Origin: Desulfobacterales bacterium
Lineage (GTDB): Bacteria; Desulfobacterota; Dissulfuribacteria; Dissulfuribacterales; JAMONC01
Assembly (NCBI GenBank): GCA_027066725.1
Contig: JAMONC010000113.1
Coordinates: 1-13,624, forward strand
Length of the DNA: 13,624 bases
Reading direction: 5' to 3'
Shown: piece after piece, positions 7,885 through 13,624 of the stretch
Position numbering within the stretch: the stretch's first letter is position 1
Layout: each line of letters starts with the position of its first letter
Made by a program: the position numbers and the translations under genes
Notes under the pieces: generated by a model
The model's database searches: none
What the model saw: the letters and a program-made list of their open reading frames with translations, nothing else
What the model was told of the DNA's origin: nothing

Positions 7885-9372
7885 TCAAAATTCTGTAGTC
7901 CAACCGCTACTATTAATGGTTTTCTTAAAAGAATTTATTTTACCATTCTTATTAATAAAAGTCTTTGTAAATTTCTTTTTGGTAATATTACCAAAAATAT
8001 CTCTAGCTGTAACTATACAAAATAGTCTTGTAAACTTTTTATGAGGAATAGATAACTTTACAATTACTGGTAGCTTGGAACCAACTTCTGTAATCAATAA
8101 ATTCCCACCTTGAAATACTTCTAATCTCCAAAAACTTAATGGTATATCTGTATCATTTTTAACTGTTAATAGAAGCTTATTATTAGTTATTTTAGAACTA
8201 ACTTTTATTTGAGGAGGGGTTCTTATAACCGCCACTCTTATACTAGCCTCTGCTTTATTCCCTGCCATGTCCCAAATATCAAGAACTATTTTATATACAC
8301 CTGTAGCAACCATTGCACCAGAAGCATCTTGTCCTCTCCAGAAAAATCTAGAAGGTAAAGGTCCTGGACCATCTTGACTTAAGATCTTTTCTCCATCTAA
8401 AGTACAAACAGCTATTTGCCATCTAGAAATAGGCTCAGGGTTATTTAATCTTGGTAATATTACAAGCCTTCTTTTTAAAGCAACCGCATTCCATATATGA
8501 ATTCCTCTAGCAATTAATCTTACCTTTGGAGCCTCATTGTCTACTGTTAGATTACCAACGTATATCCTATAAGTTTTATTATTTATTCGATAAATTAGAT
8601 ATAGAGGGAAACAGCCTTGTTTTATGGGTCCCATAAAAATAGCCTTATATTCATTATGAGAAACAAGTTTTAATTTTATAAAGGTATTATTAATCTGTAA
8701 TTTAAATACTGGGATTATTTTATGCCCCAAGGAGTTAACCCTTACTATACAAGTTACATCTTGCCCTGACCTAATAAATCTAGGACGAACAACTACATTT
8801 CTTATACTACAATTTGGACAAACATTTTGTGTAAATTCTAATCTTTTAGGAAAATTTTTTACTGCTTTTTCTACTAATAAAGGTAATAACTCTGCTGCAT
8901 TTTTAGGCTCAAATAAACCCAATGGGTGAATAAAATCTTTAATAGATAGTGAACCCACCCATGCCCAAATACTACTACTCGTTTTAGTATTTAGTAAAGT
9001 TAATGTCATTCCAACTCTAGGTTCTATTCTATTAGAATACTGGCATATGGTACCAATTAATATATAGTCTGTTTTAAGTTCTTGTCCTAATAAATATGTA
9101 TTATAACTATCTAAAAAGCCAGTCCATCTTATTCTATGTTTGACTAACGATGCCATAACTTGTTTATTATTAATAACAATAATACCTTGCTTTGATAAAT
9201 TTTTCTCTAATAACCTAGTACAATTAAAGTTAACACCATTGGCACCGTGAGTTAAATCCTGAATAGGCAATATAGCAATCTTATTAATAGATTGAGCTAA
9301 TGCAGTCAAAGGTAGAAATATAGTTAAAATAATGCTTATAACTAGAGTATATTTCACTTTATTCATAGACAT
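7885..9372 (-). CDS. Secreted protein with CsgG/TolB-N-like domain and FlgD-like Ig domain
   Basis: The product has 495 residues. A cleavable signal peptide ends A-L-A (26); there is no lipobox. Residues about 30-175 form a CsgG/TolB-N-like domain (I-A-I-L-P-I-Q-D-L at 32-40; Y-I-L-I-G-T-I at 103-109; G-M-T-L-T-L-L-N-T-K-T). A C-P-N-C pair (185-188) separates it from beta-rich domains. The stretch around 341-380 has the FlgD-type Ig pattern (W345, G347, D349, G352, G358, Y360, D365, D368, G371-N372). A further beta domain reaches the C-terminus. M1 follows AGGTAAGA, a suitable SD. It lies 17 nt after the previous CsgG-like lipoprotein gene and 1 nt before the next. A periplasmic assembly or anchoring role is inferred. 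C-P-N-C could be a disulfide, a redox pair or a metal site; one pair alone cannot decide. Confidence 0.7.
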   Translation of the reverse strand: MSMNKVKYTLVISIILTIFLPLTALAQSINKIAILPIQDLTHGANGVNFNCTRLLEKNLSKQGIIVINNKQVMASLVKHRIRWTGFLDSYNTYLLGQELKTDYILIGTICQYSNRIEPRVGMTLTLLNTKTSSSIWAWVGSLSIKDFIHPLGLFEPKNAAELLPLLVEKAVKNFPKRLEFTQNVCPNCSIRNVVVRPRFIRSGQDVTCIVRVNSLGHKIIPVFKLQINNTFIKLKLVSHNEYKAIFMGPIKQGCFPLYLIYRINNKTYRIYVGNLTVDNEAPKVRLIARGIHIWNAVALKRRLVILPRLNNPEPISRWQIAVCTLDGEKILSQDGPGPLPSRFFWRGQDASGAMVATGVYKIVLDIWDMAGNKAEASIRVAVIRTPPQIKVSSKITNNKLLLTVKNDTDIPLSFWRLEVFQGGNLLITEVGSKLPVIVKLSIPHKKFTRLFCIVTARDIFGNITKKKFTKTFINKNGKINSFKKTINSSGWTTEF

Positions 9373-9389
9373 TCTTACCTATTTGATAA

Positions 9390-9983
9390 CTACTTTCCTA
9401 ATGGTATAGTGTCTAATAAACTATCAACCAGTCTCAATGTTACCTCATAGGGATCGGCAGGTGCTAACCCAAAAAGTCTTTTCATAAGTGAATAACCACT
9501 ATCATAGCCACTAGCTTGCCATAATACTAAACTTGATCTTGTATCTACTAAACGCAATGTTAATGAAATTACTGGATATGAAAACATTCCATTTCTTTCA
9601 TAGCCGGCTTGATCTATCGATCCCAAAATAAGTCCCTGTACATTTAATCTTTGACCCAATCGCTTTATAATAGCCTTATCAAGTGGGGAACCAGGTTCAA
9701 TAGCTTCTTCTTGTAACACGCTATCTACAATACTTTTATCAATTACATCAAATATATTTCTAGATAATATTTGAGTGATAACTATATCTCTAGCTCTAAT
9801 TGCTGCCAATTTATCATTGGAATGATTAGTAAAAGGTAATACCGCTACTTTTTTTATATAACCTATATCTACATTAGGTCTTAAAAAAGAATTTACATTC
9901 TCTTTTAGAGAAACTCCACATCCTGTCAGTAGTAACATTATTATACAAGCTACAAGGCTGTTAATAATTTTAAACTTCTTCAT
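9390..9983 (-). CDS. Lipoprotein with CsgG/LpoB/TolB-N-like domain (II)
   Basis: The product has 197 residues with a lipobox L-T-G-C (lipid Cys 22). The mature part carries I-K-K-V-A-V-L-P-F-T-N-H-S-N-D (43-57). It also has the typical order for this fold: A-A-I-R-A-R-D-I-V-I-T-Q-I-L, F-D-V-I-D-K-S-I-V-D-S-V-L-Q-E-E, L-G-Q-R-L-N-V-Q-G-L-I-L-G-S-I, and P-V-I-S-L-T-L-R-L-V-D-T-R-S-S-L-V-L-W. Of the three related genes it is the clearest match to CsgG-like outer-membrane lipoproteins. The ATG at 9983 follows GGGGAGG with a rather long spacer. It is the second gene after the putative promoter, 31 nt after the barrel gene. It lacks an obvious extra transmembrane region like that of the CsgG pore, so pore formation alone is not claimed. 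An accessory role in export or outer-membrane assembly is inferred. Confidence 0.78.
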   Translation of the reverse strand: MKKFKIINSLVACIIMLLLTGCGVSLKENVNSFLRPNVDIGYIKKVAVLPFTNHSNDKLAAIRARDIVITQILSRNIFDVIDKSIVDSVLQEEAIEPGSPLDKAIIKRLGQRLNVQGLILGSIDQAGYERNGMFSYPVISLTLRLVDTRSSLVLWQASGYDSGYSLMKRLFGLAPADPYEVTLRLVDSLLDTIPLGK

Positions 9984-10014
9984 TTATATCAATCCTCCCC
10001 TAATTTTTAATCAC

Positions 10015-12063
10015 TTAAAATCTAGCAACAAACTGACCATTAGCAGTCCATGCATTTTTATCATTTATTTTAGTATAACTTCCATTAAGATTTAAGTTAA
10101 AGTATTTACTGATTGTCCAGGAAAAAGATCCTATTACTCTTTGCATGTTTGAAGTGCCACTAGACCAGTTATAAATAAAACTCATTTGAGTTTTATGAGT
10201 AGGAGCTAAAGTAACAGTCGCTCCTGCTCCATCAGTTGTTTCAGCGCCCTCACTCCACGTTCTATAATAATTTGTTTTAAAGGAAAAAATTGGAGAAGCT
10301 CTCCAAGTTAAGTTAACCATATTAGTATAAGAATCATTACCTGAGCCTTTAACTATCTTATTATAATTACCATTATATCCTAAAGTTAATTTAGGAGTTA
10401 GTCTCATAGTTATATCAAGTCCACAATTTAATACATCAGTTACAGTAGTATTTACCAGATAGTTCTTAGTATCAGAATAACCAACTCTCAAAGTAGTACT
10501 TAAGTCTGGATATATTTGAGCTGCTGTTGTTAAGGTTATATAATTAGTAGTAGCTTGTTTAGAAGCATCTTTATAGTTATCACTTCTACTTGCTATTATA
10601 TTAGTATATAATGTAGGAAGAAATTGTGAAGTATTACTTATAGAATAGGTTCTTATTCTGTTTTTAGTAACTCCATTATCATTAATATTTTCACTTATAC
10701 TAAAAGTAGGAGAAAAATATTTAGAGTATTTCCAATTTATACTAGCAGAATTTATTATATTCTTGTAAGTAGGTAACTCTGAAACTAAATTTCTTCGCCA
10801 ATATAAATTATAGGAAGCTATAAGATCATGTGTTATTTTATAAGATAAGGTCAAATTAGTTATATAACTTCTATTTATAGAAGTAAATTTAGGTGTTGTA
10901 TTAGGAGAAGATATTATTTGATAAGTTTGTACTTCTGTAATATAAAAGTCGTATAATACTGGTTGATCCATTACTACTTTAATATATTGAGATTTAATAG
11001 TATTAGTTGATATTTCAAATCTCTGCTGTACTTTATTATAAGTAAATTGAGCTCCAGTTATTACACGTGTCCATGTTACTCCATCATTACTTGTATATAT
11101 ATCCCATACAAAATTATTAGCAAAACTACTTATATCAGAAAATGTGTATACATAAATTAAATTAACAGTTTGTAAATAAATATACTGTATAGATAAAGTA
11201 GCTTTATAACCTGCAGGAACATCTAAACTTGTACCTGAAGTAGTAGTAGGCCTTGTAATACCATCTATTAAATAAGGAGCAGCACTAAGAGCTGTAGTAC
11301 TATTAGCCTCTATATTATCGATTTTTATCTGTTTAATATATGATGTACCTGTAATAGGAGTAGCATATGTTGTAGAGGAAGTATACATAAACTGCTGAGA
11401 GAAATATAATGATAATCTATGTTCAAAAAAACTATGAGATGTCTGGAATCTAACAAAATGATTTTTGGTAGTAGATTCCGTATCATAAATATGATTGGTT
11501 GTCTTATTCCAATTAAAATTATAATATATTTTATTAGTTAAATAACTCCAGCTCACATTTGTCCCAAAATATTTACTTGTCATATCCATTGTTTTAGGAT
11601 CAGAATTATCATAGTTCCAATTTTTCCCTATTGTAAACATTAAATTAGGAACCCATTTCTTTCTCCAATTACTTGACCATACTGCAGACAGTGATCTGTA
11701 GCTATAGGTAGGAGTTCCAGTGCTTTTCCTATCACTTCCTGAAGCAGATAGATAAAATCTAAATATATCATTGTTTAATCCAAAATTAAGTAAAGGAGCA
11801 ATAAGTTCATCTATATGACCTTCCCTCCAAACTCTTGTATATCTCAAATTACCACTAAATGAAATTACAGGATTTAAAAATTTATTGAAATCTAGGCTAT
11901 AAGATTGAAAAAAGCTTTTTGTAGTGGTCTTATCGTGATCTATATTATACTGCCAATTGGCAGTTAATCCAATAGGAAGAGCATAAGATTTGATAGTAAT
12001 AAAAAAAATAAAACTTATGGTTATAACAATATATATTTTATATTTTATCCCTCCACTCCCCAT
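10015..12063 (-). CDS. Outer-membrane beta-barrel (conduit-type porin) with discoidin-like insert
   Basis: The product has 682 residues. A signal peptide ends S-Y-A (28). The rest is dominated by alternating amphipathic strands rich in Thr, Ser, Asn, Tyr and Trp (about 30-235 and 395-682). It ends in V-A-R-F with a terminal Phe, the usual BAM recognition end. Residues about 240-385 differ: S-N-D-G-V-T-W-T-R-V (325-334), R-F-E-I, Y-I-K-V-V and I-T-E-V-Q-T match the F5/8 type C (discoidin) pattern and probably form a surface-exposed beta-sandwich in a loop. Barrels of this size next to large cytochromes act as insulating sheaths in porin-cytochrome conduits (MtrB-like by role). The start is slightly uncertain. 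The ATG has GAGAGG 13 nt upstream, and a strong GGAGGG lies inside codons 4-5, just before the natural-looking signal peptide. It is the first gene after a candidate promoter. A dedicated nanowire secretion pore is an alternative. Confidence 0.8.
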   Translation of the reverse strand: MGSGGIKYKIYIVITISFIFFITIKSYALPIGLTANWQYNIDHDKTTTKSFFQSYSLDFNKFLNPVISFSGNLRYTRVWREGHIDELIAPLLNFGLNNDIFRFYLSASGSDRKSTGTPTYSYRSLSAVWSSNWRKKWVPNLMFTIGKNWNYDNSDPKTMDMTSKYFGTNVSWSYLTNKIYYNFNWNKTTNHIYDTESTTKNHFVRFQTSHSFFEHRLSLYFSQQFMYTSSTTYATPITGTSYIKQIKIDNIEANSTTALSAAPYLIDGITRPTTTSGTSLDVPAGYKATLSIQYIYLQTVNLIYVYTFSDISSFANNFVWDIYTSNDGVTWTRVITGAQFTYNKVQQRFEISTNTIKSQYIKVVMDQPVLYDFYITEVQTYQIISSPNTTPKFTSINRSYITNLTLSYKITHDLIASYNLYWRRNLVSELPTYKNIINSASINWKYSKYFSPTFSISENINDNGVTKNRIRTYSISNTSQFLPTLYTNIIASRSDNYKDASKQATTNYITLTTAAQIYPDLSTTLRVGYSDTKNYLVNTTVTDVLNCGLDITMRLTPKLTLGYNGNYNKIVKGSGNDSYTNMVNLTWRASPIFSFKTNYYRTWSEGAETTDGAGATVTLAPTHKTQMSFIYNWSSGTSNMQRVIGSFSWTISKYFNLNLNGSYTKINDKNAWTANGQFVARF

Positions 12064-12115
12064 TTCTTAGTAGTTACCTCTCTTAACATAAAGTTGAACT
12101 TATACTATTACCATT

Positions 12116-12144
12116 ATTATACACAAAAATTGAATTTTAATTCA
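12116..12144 (-). promoter_or_regulatory. Candidate promoter of the barrel-to-cytochrome operon with overlapping inverted repeat
   Basis: A perfect -10 hexamer TATAAT lies on the minus strand at 12121-12116. At a 17-nt spacer the -35 position reads TGAATT (12144-12139), a poor match. The -35 region coincides with the inverted repeat TGAATT-TT-AATTCA (12131-12144), which could be an operator. The expected transcript would start near 12109, giving a leader of about 45 nt before the ATG at 12063. The surroundings are very AT-rich, so chance matches are likely. Confidence 0.4.
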
Positions 12145-12187
12145 TTTCTAATCTTAAAAAATTTCTCCTAAATGTAAAGTTATAAAG

Positions 12188-12208
12188 TTAATCTTTTTGT
12201 AAGATTAA
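12188..12208. repeat. Inverted repeat TTAATCTT-N5-AAGATTAA
   Basis: Perfect 8-bp arms enclose a 5-nt spacer, in the gap between the 7-haem cytochrome and the barrel gene and next to the terminator hairpin. It could be a second termination or RNA-stabilising stem, or a protein binding site. The rest of the 12064-12241 gap holds the candidate promoter and no gene that I can see. Confidence 0.5.
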
Positions 12209-12233
12209 AAAAATAGGGGGATATCCCCCTACT
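12205..12233 (-). terminator. Intrinsic terminator after the 7-haem nanowire cytochrome
   Basis: An 18-nt perfect palindrome (12214-12231) forms a TAGGGGG/CCCCCTA stem with an ATAT loop. On the minus strand it is followed by seven T (complement of 12207-12213). It starts about 10 nt after the TAA at 12242, so it separates the cytochrome from the barrel operon. The hairpin is preceded by A and followed by T tracts, so it may also work weakly in the other direction. Confidence 0.8.
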
Positions 12234-12241
12234 TTTTTAAT

Positions 12242-13351
12242 TTATTTATCTTTTGTAGTGTGGCATACAAAACAGCCACAATTAGAATTATCTGTGCCTG
12301 AAATACAAGCTTTATAATCCCAACGAAGCATATCTTGATAAGGAGACCCATGGGCTCTGTGACAAGATAAACACATTACTTGATCTCCCTCAGATTCACC
12401 CTTTTTAACCCAGACTTGAGAAGTTGAATGGGTCATTGTAAGCAATCTATTAGGATCTCTTGCTACTGGCGCTAAAGGAGAATATCCATTTCCATTATTA
12501 TAGTACTGATATTCATCTCCAGTAGCATCTGATAAAGCTAAACTTGTTGGATGCATAAACCAAGGAGACTTACCATCTGCTATGACTTTACCATTTGTAT
12601 CCGTCCATTGAATACCATGAAAATGTTGATGACAACCGGCACAATAGTTACTCATAGAATTATCTTCTTTACCATATAGATTATTACATCCCATATATTC
12701 GTTATGATCAGAAGAACTCACAGTATATTCCCAATCGTCATCTTCAATCCCTATAACTCCAGTACTATTACTTGGATGATAGCTTGAATTTAAAAATCGA
12801 TAAAATCCTCCCTCCTCACCTACTACTGGAGATATTTTATCATTTGCGTGATGTTTGGGATTATGACAGCTCATACAACTATCTATACGACGATGGCAAC
12901 CAGCACAATTTGCTCCAGAGGCCACTTCAGGCATTCCTGGTGCTTCAGATAAAAAAGGATCTGGTTGCATACCAGGTATAGAAAGACAATTATGACCTTT
13001 TGTTGGGTCCTTTAACACCCAATAGAAATTACCACCAGCTAAAGTATTCACTCCATATATAGGAGCTGTAGTACTAAATACATATGGAGTACTTCCATGA
13101 GAACTACCGATAACTCCTGCATTAGTTCCTGTATGGCATCCTACACAAGATTTTTTTAAAAGATCTTCATGACATAATTTAGTGGCAGTGTTATTCCCTG
13201 TCATAGCCATAGGGGAACCACCTTGGCTGTTATGCATAGTATGACAATTAGCACACTGCCCAGAAACCATTGCATAAACCTTTATAGATATACAAGAAAA
13301 AATAAAAATTCCTATTAAAAAAATAAGTAATGATTTATCCAGCCTTTCCAT
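12242..13351 (-). CDS. OmcS/OmcE-type extracellular nanowire cytochrome, 7 haems
   Basis: The product has 369 residues. The ATG at 13351 follows a G6 Shine-Dalgarno at 5 nt. A signal peptide ends V-Y-A (27). Seven CXXCH motifs start at C33, C69, C149, C159, C237, C327 and C360. It shares with the 492-1553 protein the blocks C-H-T-M-H-N-S-Q, L-A-G-G-N-F-Y-W-V, G-H-N, E-Y-Q-Y-Y-N and V-M-C-L-S-C-H-R-A-H-G-S-P-Y. It is a diverged paralogue. Where that copy has CX5CH, this one has two adjacent motifs, CAGCH and CMSCH. The first motif with its second His (H40) corresponds, from memory, to the OmcS element that ligates a haem of the next subunit. It therefore probably polymerises into a haem-stacked extracellular filament (inference). 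Terminators on both sides make it almost a unit of its own, though no clear promoter is visible in the 41 nt before it. Confidence 0.87.
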   Translation of the reverse strand: MERLDKSLLIFLIGIFIFSCISIKVYAMVSGQCANCHTMHNSQGGSPMAMTGNNTATKLCHEDLLKKSCVGCHTGTNAGVIGSSHGSTPYVFSTTAPIYGVNTLAGGNFYWVLKDPTKGHNCLSIPGMQPDPFLSEAPGMPEVASGANCAGCHRRIDSCMSCHNPKHHANDKISPVVGEEGGFYRFLNSSYHPSNSTGVIGIEDDDWEYTVSSSDHNEYMGCNNLYGKEDNSMSNYCAGCHQHFHGIQWTDTNGKVIADGKSPWFMHPTSLALSDATGDEYQYYNNGNGYSPLAPVARDPNRLLTMTHSTSQVWVKKGESEGDQVMCLSCHRAHGSPYQDMLRWDYKACISGTDNSNCGCFVCHTTKDK

Positions 13352-13356
13352 AAGCT

Positions 13357-13362
13357 CCCCCC
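13357..13362 (-). promoter_or_regulatory. Poly-G ribosome binding site (G6) of the 7-haem cytochrome
   Basis: AAAGGGGGG ends 5 nt before the ATG at 13351, an optimal spacing. It suggests high translation, as expected for an abundant filament subunit. The interval between the upstream terminator tract and this site is only about 30 nt. TATAGA near 13368-13373 could be a weak -10 but has no convincing -35. Confidence 0.55.
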
Positions 13363-13392
13363 TTTCTCTATATCCTCCATGACAAGAGGCTG

Positions 13393-13445
13393 GAAAAATA
13401 AAAAAACAAAAAGGCCTAATTGGTGTTAAACCAATTAGGCCTTTT
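13393..13445 (-). terminator. Strong intrinsic terminator after the right-edge cytochrome
   Basis: A 16-bp perfect stem (13409-13424 with 13430-13445) and a 5-nt loop are followed on the minus strand by a T-rich tract (complement of 13393-13410). It lies about 30 nt after the TGA at 13474 and about 40 nt before the next cytochrome start. It is therefore an end of transcription for the upstream paralogue, or a partial terminator that sets the subunit ratio. No gene is seen in 13352-13473. Confidence 0.9.
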
Positions 13446-13473
13446 AATTATCCTATTAACATTATCCCCCTAA

Positions 13474-13624
13474 TCATTGCTTTTGTGTATGACACTTAAA
13501 GCAACCGCACTGATCAGCAGTATAGGTACCACCTGCTATACAATATTGATCGTAATCCCAACGAAGGAGATCTGGGTATGGAGTACCGTGAGCTCTATGA
13601 CAAGAAATACATGTTACAATTCCT
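13474..13624 (-). CDS. Nanowire-type multihaem cytochrome, C-terminal fragment (cut by right window edge)
   Basis: The frame is open from the window edge to TGA at 13474-13476, giving the last 49 residues. It contains CISCH followed by R-A-H-G-T-P-Y-P-D-L-L-R-W-D-Y, then G-C-F-K-C-H-T-Q-K-Q at the end. The block C-x-S-C-H-R-A-H-G-x-P-Y-x-x-x-L-R-W-x-Y is shared with both complete nanowire-type cytochromes, and the ending is closest to the 12242-13351 protein (C-G-C-F-V-C-H-T). It is thus a third paralogue in the window, adjacent to its closest relative and separated from it by a terminator. The N-terminal part and total haem number lie outside. Confidence 0.85.
   Translation of the reverse strand, partial: GIVTCISCHRAHGTPYPDLLRWDYDQYCIAGGTYTADQCGCFKCHTQKQ

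Noticed and set aside
7802..8044. Plus-strand open frame of 80 codons with hydrophobic stretches
   Set aside because: It spans the junction of two well-supported minus-strand genes; the hydrophobicity reflects the antisense of AT-rich Lys/Asn codons.
12064..12241. Sigma-54 type promoter or small gene in the gap
   Set aside because: No GG-N10-GC element and no open frame with an SD were seen; only the TATAAT box and inverted repeats stand out.
12772..12981. Plus-strand open frame of 69 codons
   Set aside because: It is antisense inside the 7-haem cytochrome, with no supporting signal.
13454..13465. Four-codon reading frame (ATG to TAA) after a GGGGG tract, downstream of the right-edge cytochrome
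   Set aside because: Too short to distinguish from chance; the G tract follows a stop codon and precedes a terminator.

Overview
The window looks like part of an extracellular electron transfer locus from an AT-rich, Gram-negative, cytochrome-rich bacterium. Lipoprotein signals, an outer-membrane barrel ending in Phe and a very high density of haem c motifs point to a Desulfobacterota-like or Nitrospirota-like anaerobe. The low GC and Lys/Ile-rich proteins would fit one of the AT-rich, possibly thermophilic lineages, but no marker gene here settles taxonomy. All genes lie on the minus strand, so transcription runs from high to low coordinates. By my count the window encodes 58 canonical CXXCH motifs plus one CX5CH.

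Layout in the direction of transcription: (1) 13474-13624, the C-terminus of a nanowire-type cytochrome, followed by a strong intrinsic terminator (13393-13445). (2) 12242-13351, a complete 7-haem paralogue, followed by a second hairpin terminator (about 12205-12233). (3) A 178-nt gap with a candidate promoter and two inverted repeats. (4) From 12063 to the left edge, a tightly packed run of genes with gaps of 31 nt or less and several overlaps: an outer-membrane beta-barrel with an internal discoidin-like insert; three proteins with CsgG/LpoB/TolB-N-like 'AVLPF' domains (two lipoproteins and one secreted protein with a FlgD-like Ig domain); a double parvulin-like periplasmic PPIase; a 26-haem lipoprotein; a 16-haem cytochrome; an NHL beta-propeller; a second nanowire-type cytochrome with an unusual CX5CH; and the start of another multihaem cytochrome cut by the left edge.

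Two complete cytochromes (492-1553, 12242-13351) and the partial one at the right edge resemble the OmcS/OmcE family of filament-forming cytochromes. The complete ones keep the N-terminal C-x-x-C-H-T-M-H-N element. In OmcS, as I recall the structure, the second His of this element ligates a haem of the neighbouring subunit.

Working model (inference): the barrel and the 26- and 16-haem proteins carry electrons across the outer membrane to filaments of the OmcS-like subunits. The PPIase, the NHL propeller and the three CsgG-like proteins would serve folding, export or anchoring of the filament. The CsgG-like trio is the least expected part and the best candidate for an undescribed assembly or secretion module.
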